DNA from: Mycoplasma buteonis
GTDB taxonomy: Bacteria > Bacillota_I > Bacilli_A > Mycoplasmatales > Metamycoplasmataceae
NCBI RefSeq assembly: GCF_000733865.1
Contig: NZ_JPOK01000006.1
Location: 46,169-110,168 of the forward strand
Direction of reading: 5' to 3'
DNA length: 64,000 bases
Shown: positions 24,894-35,984 of the stretch, in pieces
Numbering within the stretch: position 1 is the first letter of the stretch
Layout of the letters: each line of letters opens with the position of its first letter
Made by a program: the position numbers and the translations under genes
Notes under the pieces: model-generated
Told to the model about the DNA's origin: nothing
The model's database searches: none
The model's input: the letters and a program-made list of their open reading frames with translations, nothing else

Positions 24894-25304
24894 TTATTTA
24901 GCTTTTTTTGTTCCGTATAAACTACGTCCTTGGTTACGTTTTGCAACACCAGCTGCATCTTGTGTTCCACGAACGATGTGGTATCTAACTCCAGGTAAGT
25001 CTTTAACACGTCCTCCACGAATTAAAACAACTGAGTGTTCTTGAAGGTTGTGTCCTTCTCCAGGGATGTAAGCTGTAACTTCCATTCCGTTTGATAACTT
25101 AACACGAGCGTATTTACGTAAAGCTGAGTTAGGTTTTTTAGGTGTCATTGTAGCAACACGAGTACATACACCACGTTTAAATGGAGAAGCCATTTTTTTA
25201 GCTTTTTTTACTAATGAGTTGTAGCTAATGTTTAACGCAGGAGCGTTTTGTTTTTTGATTTTTGAGCTACGACCATTAGTAACAAGTTGGTTTGTTGTAG
25301 GCAT
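24894..25304 (-). CDS. rpsL: 30S ribosomal protein S12
   Basis: 136 residues. S12 sits at the decoding centre. The streptomycin-relevant segments are wild type: [11 protein letters not shown] and, later, [16 protein letters not shown]. The start MPTTNQLV has a GGAAGGAAA ribosome site. First gene of the str operon. Confidence 0.98.
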   Translation of the reverse strand: MPTTNQLVTNGRSSKIKKQNAPALNISYNSLVKKAKKMASPFKRGVCTRVATMTPKKPNSALRKYARVKLSNGMEVTAYIPGEGHNLQEHSVVLIRGGRVKDLPGVRYHIVRGTQDAAGVAKRNQGRSLYGTKKAK

Positions 25305-25395
25305 TTATTTCCTTCCTTTCAATCTTTTATAAATTTAATTTCTTTTATTACTTTGAATTTGTCAAAATGAGAGCTATATTTTAAATAGCTTGGAT

Positions 25396-25425
25396 ATTAT
25401 ACAACAACTTATCCGTGTGTATCAA
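25396..25425 (-). promoter_or_regulatory. Promoter of the rpsL-rpsG-fusA operon
   Basis: On the minus strand, TTGATA (25425-25420) and TATAAT (25401-25396) are 18 bases apart. The leader of about 85 bases includes an AGCTAT/ATAGCT hairpin at 25370-25390 that could be a control site. Confidence 0.6.
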
Positions 25426-25495
25426 TATTTTTTTATTTTTTTATTGATTTTTTAGGAGTTTTTTAAAAAATAAAGCAAAAAATTAATATTTAAAA

Positions 25496-25531
25496 TTAAA
25501 AATAACTAACAATAAATAATTGCTAGTTATT
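25496..25531 (-). terminator. Terminator of the DUF2130-DUF2779 pair
   Basis: AATAACTAACAAT pairs with ATTGCTAGTTATT (one A-C mismatch) immediately after the stop, with a U-rich but interrupted tail. Confidence 0.6.
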
Positions 25532-28150
25532 TTAAGAAACTACTAGTTTGCCTTCTTTAAGTTGATAATTATTATTTTCACTTTCGAGATTATATTCAAA
25601 ATTAGCAATTTCAGGGTAACTTGATTTTAAGATTTCCATAACAAAATCATAAACCATAAGCATTGCACGAACATCGTTTTCACAATATCTTTTTAAATTA
25701 GGTACAATTTGGTTTTCTCATAAATTATCACCAATAGATCCTAAATAACGCTGAATTGCTTTTTCCATTGCATCAGTTCCTTTTTGAACCTCTTTTAAAG
25801 ATGTATAAGGAATAATTTTATTTTTTAAATCAATATTATAATGTGTAATATATTTTTCTATCTTTTTAATTGAATAGAAATATTTTAAATATTTAATGCT
25901 TATCATCATACGACCAAAAGTCGCAACATTTCTAACAATAAAATTGCTATCTAAATTTTCTTTTACTATTTTGTTGTTTTCTACCGTGAAAGCAGAATAA
26001 GTTTCAATATTTGCAGTATTAAAAGAAATATATTTTTCATTTTTAGATAAATTACCAATCATAAACGAATCCGCTAAATCTACCGTATTTGAATTGATGT
26101 GGTAAATCATATTTTTGAAGTTTTCGAATGTTTTAAATTTTTCAAAAAAGTAACTAATAAATTCATTTGTATCTTTATCTATTTCTATCTGTTTATTTTT
26201 ATTTTCTTCGTATTCAGATAAATTCATTTTGATTAAATTTAAAATTTCTATATTTCTTGTGTTTTCATAACTTTTATTAAAAACAACAAAAGCGTCAGCA
26301 CAATCTGAATAAATTTCAAAAATCATGTCACAAAGATCTTGTAATTTTAAATTTTTTGTATCTTTTACTATGTTAGAGCAAGATAATTCTTTTCCATTTT
26401 GTGTCACAATAATAGAGACTTGATTAACAACTTGATTATAAGGGTTGATATGATTAAAAATTGGAAAAATATCTGAAAAACCTTCATAGTCGTATCAGCA
26501 AATTCGAGCGTCTTTCACATGTAATTTTTTAATTAAATTAGCAATATTAAAATTAAAAAAGTCTTGAGTTTTATTAAATAAATTATTTTTATGATTAATA
26601 AAATCTAATCCGTATATTTCTCTTAGTTGATAATATTTCCCAGAAAGTCTTTCGAATTCTTCACCTATTAAAGTATTAATTAAAATATATTTGAGTTCCA
26701 CATCTTTTTTAATTCAAGCAGGAAGAAAAATACCTCCAAAATATTTATTATCATTAGCTAAAAAGCTTGTTTTAGCAAGTTGTTCTTTGACTGTATTTTC
26801 ATAAGAATAATTCATATTTCAATTAGTTTTTCAATTATGAAATAATTTATCAACAACAGGCTCTTTTAATGTTTTGCTTTTTTTGTCACCATTTGGTATA
26901 TTAGTTAAGTAATTACCATTGGCAAAAAAGAAGTATTTTAAGCTTTGTAAGTCTAATTCTTCTTTAGAACCAAAATCCAATCAAGATTTATATAAAATTT
27001 CTATTAAGTCGTTAAATGTAGTATAAAAATCATTGAATTGTGGATTTTTAAGTTCTATTTTATTTCACTCTTTAAAATTTGTTATCAATTTCTCTGTATT
27101 TAAGTTTTCATTTAAATTATTTTTTTCAAAAACTAAGTTTTTGTCTAATTTAAAAGTAACTTGATTATTATATTTAACACTGTTAAAAAAGCTAAACTTA
27201 CTATTTTTTAATTCTTTATTGGAATCCAAAAGATTTAAAATTGCTCCACTATCTTCTAATACTTTAAATATTTTTTTAGAAAATTCATCTTCCGAAATTT
27301 TAGAAGCAGCAGGTTCTAAACGATAATTTGAAGCATAAGATTCAAAAAACTCAATTTTGTGTTTTTTGAAATTTTTTGTAATTTTTAAAAGTGGATCAAC
27401 TATTAAAACGCTGTAATTATCAAAAGGAACCGAATTTAAACCAATATTTTTAAGAACTAAATAAGAAAATAAACATTTGTAATTATCTTGTAAAGAACTA
27501 AAAGATTTAAAACTTAAATCTACAAGTTTATTTTCGCGTTTATCATATAAAAGAGCGGTTAATACAAATTTAAAAGTAACTTCTTTATATTTGTATTCAA
27601 AAATAAATACTGGATTAACTATTAAGTCAACATCTTGTTGTTTAATTAAATTTTCTGTGATTTTAGCTTTATCATCATTTGAGTTTCTAACACTAACATA
27701 CTTAATTTGACTGCTTTTTAAATTATTTTTTTCTATATAGTTTTCAATAGCTTGTAATTTATACTGATTAAAGCTATTACCTTTAATAATCATGTATTTA
27801 TCATTTTGAGAAAGTTCATTAGAACTTTTATCATCAAAATCAAATCATTCAAATTCATGAGTAATCTTTTTAAAATTATCAAAATCAAAAATATTTTCAA
27901 AGTATTGTTCTTCTAGATTTTGTGCACCATTTTCATACTCTTCGATATCAATTTCTGAATTATCAGAATTTTCAATGTCTTCTTCTTTCAATTCTTCTAT
28001 ATCTATGCTTTGAATTTTTTTAAAACTAATATCATTAAACAGTTTCGAAAGTTTTTCTTTAAAATTTGCTTTTTTTTCAAAAATTAAAATTGGGTTTTTA
28101 TCAAAAATCCTTTTAAAGTTTGTTCAGGTTACTAAAATCTCTTTATTCAT
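25532..28150 (-). CDS. DUF2779 protein with a DEDD-type exonuclease-like domain
   Basis: 872 residues, Asn/Lys-rich. The last ~330 residues match the DUF2779 pattern: WYDYEGFSDIFPIF with Asp554-x-Glu556, then VSIIVTQNGKE, and YCENDVRAMLMVYDF with Asp826 near the end. D-x-E plus a distal Y..ND..A is the active-site pattern of RNase-H-like DEDD 3'-5' exonucleases. An upstream region (about 120-240; DLIVNPVFIFEYKY, FVLTALLYDKRENKLVDLSFKSF) resembles a degenerate RecB/Cas4-like PD-(D/E)XK domain, as in the TM0106/RecB-like nuclease family that often carries DUF2779. The extreme N-terminus contains an acidic stretch. It overlaps the upstream DUF2130 gene by 8 bases, so the two are translationally coupled. 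Substrate (DNA or RNA) and role are unknown. Confidence 0.75.
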
Positions 28151-29672
28151 CTATATTTTCCAATGCATTTGATTTTTCAATCTTGTTTGATATTTCTTTT
28201 TCAGGTTCAAAAATATTAATTTCTTTATCAAAATGATTTAATTTTTCTAAAGGTAAAATAATTTTACGTTCAATATTAAAATTATTAATTTTACTTTCCA
28301 CTAGTTCTGTTTGTCTTTTAATTGTTGTTTCTGCTATTTTTTCTATGCTTAAAGCTGAATCTCTTAATTTTTTAACTTCTTTAAGTAGAACATTAACAGA
28401 GTTATTTAAATTTTTCACTTGAATGTTTATAATTTCATTTTTAAAATCATTGAACTTTTGTAAAATCATATTTTTTTCAAGGGTTTGAGATCTATAAATT
28501 TCAAACTGACTTTTCATTTCAGCTTCCTTTTTAGCAATTAAGAAAAATAATTTTAGTAAGTTACTAAGTATGTCAATTCTAATTATGTATATATTGGGAT
28601 ACTCTTTATTATTCAAAATGAAAAAATCATCCTCAGGATTTAACTCTGTTACTAAAATTGCTTTATCTGCTTTAAAATTTTTTCTATCAATTTCTAATTT
28701 TTTTAGAAAATCCACATTGCTTTTAGAACCTGTGTTGCTTTGAATTGATTTGGCTTCAATTACTATTTTGCCAATTGGAATTTCGTTATTTTTAGGATCA
28801 AAAAAGGTTACTTCAAAATCTGGCATCGCTTTTTTTGTAATATTATTTGCATCTTGATACTCAACAGGTTTTGTTGTTTTTTGAAAATGTACCTCATCTG
28901 TGAAAACTCCAAAAGTATTTGAAATAGTATCATAAACTGCATCTTCAAACTCATTAGCTGCAATTTTTAAACCAGTTGATGTTTTTCTAGTAATTACACC
29001 TTCATATTTACCTTGAAGCTTAGCCATTTCTATTTCTAATTTATGTTTTTCTTCATTTCAAACTAATTTTTCAGCATTTAATTTTTCGTTAAATTCTTGG
29101 AGTAATTTATTTTTAGTCTCAAACTGAACTTTTTCAACTTCGTGTTTCAGTTCAGCAATTTCTTTCTCTTTAGCTAGCAGAAAACTATTTTTCTTGATTT
29201 CAGCTAGTTGAACTAGCTCTTGCATTTTTCTTTCGTTTTGCACAAAAATGTCTTGCAGCTCGCGCTCTTTTAAAGTTAATTTGTTTTTTAATTCTAAGTT
29301 TTCTAAATTAGCGTTTTCTAACTTTCCGCGGAATTCTTTTTCAACATCAAGCTTATTCTTACTAATTTCAGTTTCTTGCTTTGTTTCCAAAATAACAAGC
29401 TGATTTTTTAAAAAATTAATTTGATTATTTAATTGTTCTTTTAGTTTTTGCACTTCTCCAATATTTTCTCAGTTATTTTCAATGTTTTTTTGAGCTTCTA
29501 TTTTAATACTCTCAATAATTTGACCTTGTTTTTCACTAAGTAATTTTTGAATAGCAGCTGTATCATCAGTTAATCAATCTGAAAGAGAAAAATACGAACC
29601 TTTAGGAGCGTCTTCTAATATTTCAAATTCATAGTTATCTATATTTTTTAATTTAAATTTAATTTTTTTCAT
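28143..29672 (-). CDS. DUF2130 coiled-coil protein with a PD-(D/E)XK nuclease-like core
   Basis: 509 residues; the start at 29672 has GGATGGG close upstream. Residues ~70-220 are a long charged coiled coil (repeats of K/E/L heptads). A nuclease-like core follows: KKAMPDFEVTFFDP with Asp285 and, 20 residues later, GKIVIEAKS with Glu306-x-Lys308, the D...E-x-K active site of the PD-(D/E)XK fold. A strand with AILVTELNPEDDFF is the usual next element of DUF2130. The C-terminus returns to helical coiled coil. DUF2130 proteins have no settled role; the fold suggests a DNA-acting enzyme held in an oligomer. The next gene, DUF2779, starts inside its last codons. Confidence 0.8.
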
Positions 29673-29777
29673 ACCCATCCTTATCTAATAATTAAATTAT
29701 ATTTTTAAATAAACTATAAAAGAACAAAATAAAATTTTTAACCATAATTTTGTTAATTTATTACAAATTCACAAATT

Positions 29778-29819
29778 AAAAAAAGCACAGGAACATCACA
29801 ATGATGCACCGCACTTTTT
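29778..29819 (-). terminator. ksgA terminator
   Basis: A compound hairpin: outer AAAAGTGC / GTGCTTTT (with wobble pairs) and inner CATCA-ttg-TGATG, ending in seven T on the minus strand, starting at the ksgA stop. Confidence 0.7.
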
Positions 29820-30601
29820 TATTGATTAAGCAATTCGTAAAGGATTACAATTTCTTCTAGATCTAATTCTTGTATTCTTAAATTATCATTTTTATTCAGT
29901 TTTTGATACGCAAACGAAATTTGTTTTACTGAATATTTCGTTTTTAAAGAGTAAGACAATTTTTTTCTTCTAGCCAAAAAGCAAAGTTTAAAAAAATCTT
30001 GTAGTGCTTCTCAATCACTAGTTTGTTCTGAATTTTTAAATGTTAGCGAAATAATAGCCGAGTCAACTTTTGGTGCTGGAACAAAGCATTTTGCAGGCAC
30101 AATAAATTCAATTTTACAATTTGCAAGATACTGTGAACTAACAGAAAGCTTTGAATAATCTTTTGAATTCTTTTTCGCTACAATTCTTTGAGCAACTTCT
30201 TTTTGAACCATAAGTAGTAATCCAGCGAACTTTTGCCGGTTTTGAAAAAGCTTAAACAAAATATCACTTGTAATGTAATAAGGAATATTAGCAATAACAA
30301 ATGTGTTTTCAGGAATATCACTTAAATTAGCTTTTAAAAAATCTTGATGAATAAGTTTAAAATTATCTGCCTGGATTTCTTTGTTTAAAATTTCAACCAT
30401 ATCGGCATCAATTTCATAACAAATCACTTCTTTAGCGTCTTTAATGAGCTCTTTAGTTAAAGCACCTCTACCTGGACCTATTTCTAAAACATTATTATTT
30501 TGATAAGGAAAGACTTGCAGAATTTTGTTAATAATATTTTTATCATTTAAAAAATTTTGCCCAAATTGTTTTTTAGCAAATACTTCTTTTTTATTTTGCA
30601 T
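29819..30601 (-). CDS. ksgA: 16S rRNA dimethyladenosine methyltransferase
   Basis: 260 residues. It dimethylates two adjacent adenines near the 3' end of 16S rRNA late in 30S assembly. AdoMet-binding motif I is LEIGPGRGALT (39-49), the acidic motif II is CYEIDADM, and the catalytic motif IV is NIPYYI (105-110). The C-terminal helical domain carries FLARRKKLSYSL. The start overlaps the end of tatD by 11 bases, a frequent tatD-ksgA pairing in Firmicutes and mollicutes. Confidence 0.96.
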
Positions 30602-31403
30602 CAGTAATCCTAAATAACGTACGTAAATTACGGTTTACTCTATCCACAAATTTTTCCATTGAAACTGATTTTAAACCAGCTAAATAATAAGATACATATA
30701 AAACTGTATTAGGCTCATTTGTTTCTCCGGTATATGGATGCACTCTTAAATAAGGTGAATCTGTTTCTGTCAAAATTCTATCTAATGGTAAAAATTTAAT
30801 AACCTCTCTTGTTTGATCTGCAGAACCAAAAGTAGCTACACCACTAAATGAAAAATATAAATTTTTAAATGTTAAAAATTTTTCAGATCATTCTTTTGTT
30901 CCAGCGTAAGTGTGCAGCATAACTCTTAGATTTGGATATTTTTTCATAATTTGATAAAAATCTTGATACGCTTGTTCACTATCGTCTTTATCTCTTAAAT
31001 GCACCACAACAGGTAAATCAAGTTTTAGAGCAAGCAAAATTTGACTTTCTAAACTTTTTAATTGAATTTCTCTGCTATTTTCTGTTTCATAAAAGTACTC
31101 TAATCCAATTTCACCGATCCCGACAACTTGATTATTAACAATTTTTTCAATTATTTCACCATCATTTTCGCTGAGCTTATCTTCTGGATGTAACCCTACA
31201 CATGGTTTAACAATTTCTGGATATTTTTCCGCTAACTTTAGCGTTTCTAAATTTTCTTCTGCATGTCCTCCATTGACAATAAGAAACTCTAAACGATTAT
31301 GTTTTGTAGCTAAAATAATTTCATCTAAAATTTCTTCATTTTTATAATATTTAAGACTTAAATGACAGTGGGCATCAATAAATTTGTTTCTTTTTTTACT
31401 CAT
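30591..31403 (-). CDS. tatD: TatD-family metal-dependent DNase
   Basis: 270 residues forming a TIM-barrel metallohydrolase: FIDAHCHLS near residue 10 (metal-binding H-x-H), CVGLHPE near 68, GIGEIGLEYF near 97 with the bridging Glu, VVVHLRDK near 132, LHTYAG near 165 and the C-terminal TETDSPYL with the catalytic Asp. The canonical GLDYY reads GLEYF here. Family members remove nucleotides from DNA 3' ends, linked to repair and DNA clearance. The ATG follows the mnmE stop by one base and the gene overlaps ksgA. Confidence 0.92.
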
Positions 31404-31404
31404 A

Positions 31405-32757
31405 TTACTTTCCTAAACAGAAATTACTAAACATAATGTCTAGTAAATCCTCTCTATTTACATTTCCTTTTATATTTTGTAATGAATCTCATGCTTCATA
31501 TAAATCAATAATAATAACATCATAAGTTTGCTCATCGATTAAAGAATTATTTGCTTCCTCTAAACTCATTAAAGCTTTTTTGATTAAAGATAACTGACGT
31601 GCATTATTAAAAATTTTTTCATCCATAATATCAATGTTTTTGAAGTTTTCAACTAAAGCTTCTTCTAATGGTTCAATATCATTATTTATGGCTGAAATAT
31701 GAATTAAATCTTGAGCTTCAATTAACTGTATATCTTTCTTGTTTTGGACTTTTAAGTAAAATTTTCCTAATTCCTTGGTTTTTTCTTCTATTTTTTTATC
31801 AAATTCATCTTTTGGTTGAGTTGGGTCAATAACATGAATCACCAAATCAGCTTGCTCTATTTGACCTAGCGATTTTTGTATACCAATTTGCTCAATTTTT
31901 TCATCTGTTTTTCTTAAACCAGCTGTATCGACCAGTTTAAATAACATCCCATCAATTTGATAACTAGCCTCAACTAAATCTCTTGTGGTTCCTGCAATAT
32001 CAGTAACAATAGCTTTATCTTCGGCTAAAAGTGCATTAAGTATACTACTTTTACCTACATTAGGCTTTCCTAAAAGAGCAACCCTAACACCTTCAAAAAT
32101 AAATCTAGCATCTTCTGAAACCTTAACAATATTACGCAGCTGTTTAATTAAGCTTTCAACTTTCTCTTGCATGATTTTAGTATCTAATTTTTCAACATCC
32201 TCATACTCAGGATAATCGATGTTAACTTCACAAAGACCAATTAAATATCCTAAATCATATAAAAATTGATCAATTAATCCAGAACTTTTGCCTTTAAAAC
32301 GGTTAATTGATGCTTTTGCTTGTAAATTTGTTTGAGCAAAAATTAAATCATGAACTGCTTCAGCTTTAATTAAATCCATTTTCCCATTTAAGAAAGCTCT
32401 TCTTGTAAACTCACCTTTTTCAGCAAGGCGAGCACCATTTTTTAATAGTAATTCTAAAATGGTATTTGTTACCACAATCCCACCATGACAGTTAATTTCA
32501 ACTAGTGGTTCACCCACATAATTATTAAAAACTTTTTGTCCTAACTTTTCTTTTCCCACAAATCACATTACGAGCACTTCATCAATCATTTCATTTTGAT
32601 CATAAATATGTCCATATGTAATTTCGTGATCTTTACCAATTTTCCCTTTAAAAATTTTGCTTACAATACTAACTGCATCAGGTCCACTCACGCGTACAAT
32701 CGAAATTGGTTGATTAATATGCATTCCAGAGCTAATTGCTGCTATATTATCATACAT
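31405..32757 (-). CDS. mnmE: tRNA-modifying GTPase MnmE
   Basis: 450 residues. With MnmG it installs the (carboxymethyl)aminomethyl group on wobble U34 of several tRNAs. The N-terminal folate-binding domain starts NIAAISSG and has EINCHGG. An internal Ras-like GTPase has G1 GKPNVGKS near 225, GTTRD (G2) and DTAGLRKT (G3). The C-terminus ends CLGK, the conserved C-x-G-K tail whose Cys is functionally required. The start has AAAGGATGG as ribosome site. Confidence 0.97.
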
Positions 32758-32825
32758 TTGAAACCATCCTTTTTAGCTTTATTAACTAATTATTATTATA
32801 CATATTAAAAATTAGTTAATTTGAA

Positions 32826-32850
32826 TAAAAAATGATGCTAGAGCATCATT
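32826..32850 (-). terminator. pyrH-frr terminator
   Basis: AATGATGCT-ag-AGCATCATT with a T-run on the minus strand; its arm touches the frr stop. Confidence 0.85.
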
Positions 32851-33400
32851 ATTTGTTCATTAATTCATCTTCTTTTTGTTTAACTAACTCAGAAATTACT
32901 GCTGTTTGTTTATCAACAAGTTTTTGAATTCTATCTAAATAATTTTTTTGCATATCTTCAGATAATTCTTCATCGTTTTTAATTGCTTTATTAGCATCTT
33001 GTCTTGCATTTCTAACTCCAACTTTTGCAGCTTCTGTAAATTTAGCAATGCTTTTTACCATTTCTCTACGTCTGTCTGTTGTTAAAGCAGGGAATGTTAA
33101 ACGTACTTGGTTACCTTCATCAACAGGTGTAATTCCTAAATTTGCTTTATCAAGTGCTTTTAAAATTTCCTTTACTGATGTAATGTCGTAAGGTTTAATT
33201 AAAAGTTGTTGAGGTTCAGGTACACTGATGTTTACTAATTCATCAAGTGGTGTCATAACGTCGTAGTAATTTACCTTAATTCCCTTAATAATTTGTGGAT
33301 TTGCACGTCCTGTTGAAATTTTAGACATTTCAAAACGATAATGCGAAATAGCTTTTTCACACTTATCTTCAAAATCTAATTGATATAAATCAAATTCCAT
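32849..33400 (-). CDS. frr: Ribosome recycling factor
   Basis: 183 residues, standard length. With EF-G it splits post-termination ribosomes. Conserved segments: STGRANPQII near 29, VNYYDVMTPL near 43, the DRRREMVK helix near 109 and VRNARQDANK near 128. The start shares one base with the pyrH stop (TAATG), so the pair is translationally coupled. Confidence 0.97.
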   Translation of the reverse strand: MEFDLYQLDFEDKCEKAISHYRFEMSKISTGRANPQIIKGIKVNYYDVMTPLDELVNISVPEPQQLLIKPYDITSVKEILKALDKANLGITPVDEGNQVRLTFPALTTDRRREMVKSIAKFTEAAKVGVRNARQDANKAIKNDEELSEDMQKNYLDRIQKLVDKQTAVISELVKQKEDELMNK

Positions 33401-34116
33401 TATTTAGTTACCTCCGTATGTTTAATTGTTCCTTCTAGTGCTCTTAAAATTGAGTTTTCTTCTAATAAATTAAACACAACTAATGTAATATTATTATCTC
33501 TCGCCATACTTGTGGCAGTTAAGTCCATAACTTGTAGACCTCTTTCAAGAACTTCATCATAAGTAATATGATCAAAACGTTGTGCGTCTTGATGAACTTT
33601 TGGATCAGCATCATAAATACCATCAATGTTATTTTTTCCCATCAAAATAACATCAGCACCAATTTCTGATGCATAAAGTGTTGCGGCTGTATCTGTAGTA
33701 AAGTACGGTCTACCTGTACCTCCGACAAAAATTACGACTTCACCTTCTTCTAAATATTTTAATGCTTTTTCGTTAATGTAGTATTCTGCTACTCTTTTAT
33801 CAATATTTAAAGAACTTTGCACACGTGCTTTAAGTCCAGCGTGTTCAAAACCACTACGTAAAGCTAATCCATTCATGATAGTTGCTAACATACCAATATA
33901 ATCAGCTCTATTTCTTGGAATACCATTTTTTTCAGCAGAAGCACCTCTTCAAAAGTTACCACCACCAATCACAATTGATACTTGAATTCCTTGTGCAACA
34001 ACTTCTTTTAGTTGTTTTGCAATTTTAGAAACAAGCTCATAATCAATTGCTAAATGTTTTTCTTTATTTGCAAAACCTTCACCTGAAAGCTTAAGCAAAA
34101 TTCGTTTATATTTCAT
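33400..34116 (-). CDS. pyrH: Uridylate kinase
   Basis: 238 residues of the amino-acid-kinase fold, phosphorylating UMP to UDP for RNA and sugar-nucleotide synthesis. Visible: the phosphate loop LKLSGEGF, VIGGGNFWRG with TGA-coded Trp, VVIFVGGTGRPYFTTDTAA and KNNIDGIYDADPK. The ribosome site AAGGAG is six bases upstream. The pyrH-frr order is widespread in bacteria; tsf and rpsB are not upstream here. Confidence 0.97.
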
Positions 34117-34263
34117 ATTTCTCCTTAACGAAGTAATTTTATACTATGAAAATTTTACCTAAATACCATAAAAAAATATCAAAATATTAAAGAATAATTA
34201 ATTTTTATATAAAAATAGATTCTGCAACAATATGGAAATGTAACCATAAAAGTTAAAATAATA

Positions 34264-34269
34264 TATAAT
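34264..34269 (+). promoter_or_regulatory. -10 box of the HAD-RNase HIII unit
   Basis: TATAAT 51 bases before the HAD start, in the 204-base divergent region with pyrH. Confidence 0.45.
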
Positions 34270-34320
34270 TTATAAACTAAAATGACTACATAACTAGCTT
34301 TAAAGTCAAAAAGGAGACTT

Positions 34321-35256
34321 ATGAAAAAAGACGAACTTAGAAACTCAGAAACAAAAAAAGAAAGATACCTTTTTGCAATTGATTTAGATGGTACAACATT
34401 AAAATCAAGTGCCACAGGTCAAATTCACGATCAAACTGTAGCTGCAATTAAACGTGCAACCGATGAAGGGCACGTAGTTTGTGTTCTTACAGGACGTCCA
34501 TGAAGAAGTACAAAATTTATTTACGAAGAATTAGGTTTAAAAACAGTTGTTTCAAACTATAATGGTGCTCACATTCACCACCCTTATGATGATGCATTTA
34601 TTCCATACATTAAATATTTAAATCTTAACGAAGCACTTTACGTACTTGGTGATCCAAAAGTAAGCGCTGAAGTATCAAATATCGCAATTGAAGGACCAGA
34701 TTGAGTGCAATTGCAACACAGAGATGCTGATTTAGAAAAAGTTTTTGGATTTGATACATCTTCTAACCTTAAAATTGGTTTAGATTTTCACAAATTACCA
34801 TTAATGCCAACAGGAATTATTTTTGACGTTAAAAAAACAACTAATGTTGAAGAACTTAGACAATACCTTAAAAGACGTTATGGAGATTTAGCTGAATTCT
34901 CATACTGATCAAAAGGTGAAGGGCTTTCTCCTGTTTTCGATATGACAAATATTACAGCTAATAAAGGTAAAGCACTTAGCATGCTTATTCGTTACTACGA
35001 CATCGATGTTAAAAATACCATTGCTTTAGGTGATGGATTTAACGACGTTCCAATGTTTAAAGTTGCAAATATCTCGGTTGCTATGTCAAACGCATCAAAA
35101 GATGTTAAAAAATACGCAACAATTAGATGTGGTAAAACTAACAAAGAAGGTGGAGTTGGATGATATATTAATAAATTCCTTGATAATCCACAAGCAGAAA
35201 TTGAAAAATCAATTTTAAGAGCTAAAAAAGTTGCAAAATTTACTGAAGAAGAATAA
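34321..35256 (+). CDS. HAD-superfamily Cof-type phosphatase
   Basis: 311 residues. Motif I is AIDLDGTTL with Asp21, motif II is VLTGRPWRS and motif IV is LGDGFNDVPMF near 237. A large C2 cap lies between, typical of Cof/YidA-like sugar-phosphate phosphatases. It has an N-terminal extension of about 15 charged residues compared with the second family member at 20486. A strong AAGGAG ribosome site is present. RNase HIII follows 9 bases downstream. Substrate unknown. Confidence 0.88.
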
Positions 35257-35265
35257 AATCTTATT

Positions 35266-35961
35266 ATGAGAATTTTAGATAATTTAGAAAATATTGATTT
35301 AGCAAATTTACAAGTAGCAGGAGTTGATGAAACAGGAGTTGGTGATTACTTTACACCTTTAATTTCTTGTGCAGCTTATTTACCTACGAATTTGTATGAT
35401 TGAGCAATTAGCTTGGGTGTTGATGATTCTAAAAAATTAACAGAAAAAGAAATCTTAAAAATAGCACCAAAATTAATAAATCACATTCCTTATGGAATCT
35501 ATAAATTATCACAATCAGGTTATAATAAATTGTCACAAAATTATAATGCAAATGAATTAAAGTTTTTTACTCATCAAAAAGCTTTAAATTTATTGATTAA
35601 TCGTAATAATGCATTTCAATTCGTAATCGTAGATCGTTATTCTACAATTAATTCAATTAATAAATACTATAAAAAAATTGTTTTAGAAGATAACTGAGCA
35701 CAGTTGCACGATTTAGATTTAGCTATTGCTTTCGTAACAAAGGCCGAATCAATCAATTTATCTGTTGCTTGTGCATCAATTATTGCACGCTATTACCTAA
35801 TCAAACATATGGAAGATCAAAAGAAGGAATGAAATTTTGACTTCCCGCTTGGTGCAAGTTTAGAAACTCAAAAAACAGTTTTAGAATTTGAAAAACTACA
35901 TGGTAAAAAAGCATTAAACGAGGTTTGCAAAACAAACTTTAAATTAAAAGTCAAAGCTTAG
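35266..35961 (+). CDS. rnhC: Ribonuclease HIII, short form
   Basis: 231 residues. RNases HIII cut the RNA strand of RNA-DNA hybrids. The metal site is AGVDETGVGDYFTP (Asp21-Glu22), close to the family GxDExGxGDxFGP but with Thr replacing Gly before the Pro. Later acidic ligands lie in VIVDRYST and ESINLSVACASIIARYY. The N-terminal TBP-like substrate-binding domain of Bacillus RNase HIII is missing, which explains the short length. It has no ribosome site of its own and starts 9 bases after the HAD stop. A separate RNase HII gene is at 40219-40821. Confidence 0.85.
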
Positions 35962-35974
35962 TGCTTTGACTTTT
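35946..35974. terminator. Shared terminator of rnhC and the ABC exporter genes
   Basis: AAAAGTCAAAGC / GCTTTGACTTTT; the rnhC stop codon TAG lies in the loop, so the coding end is inside the hairpin. Confidence 0.75.
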
Positions 35975-35984
35975 ATTTTGCTTA

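Noticed and set aside
25305..25531. Possible tRNA or small gene in the 227-base gap before rpsL
   Set aside because: No cloverleaf or T-loop sequence (GGTTCRANTCC-like) is present; the region is explained by the str promoter, its leader hairpin and a terminator.
34179..34415. Minus-strand open frame between pyrH and the HAD gene
   Set aside because: It overlaps the HAD start and promoter in antisense, has no ribosome site and has low-complexity hydrophobic content.
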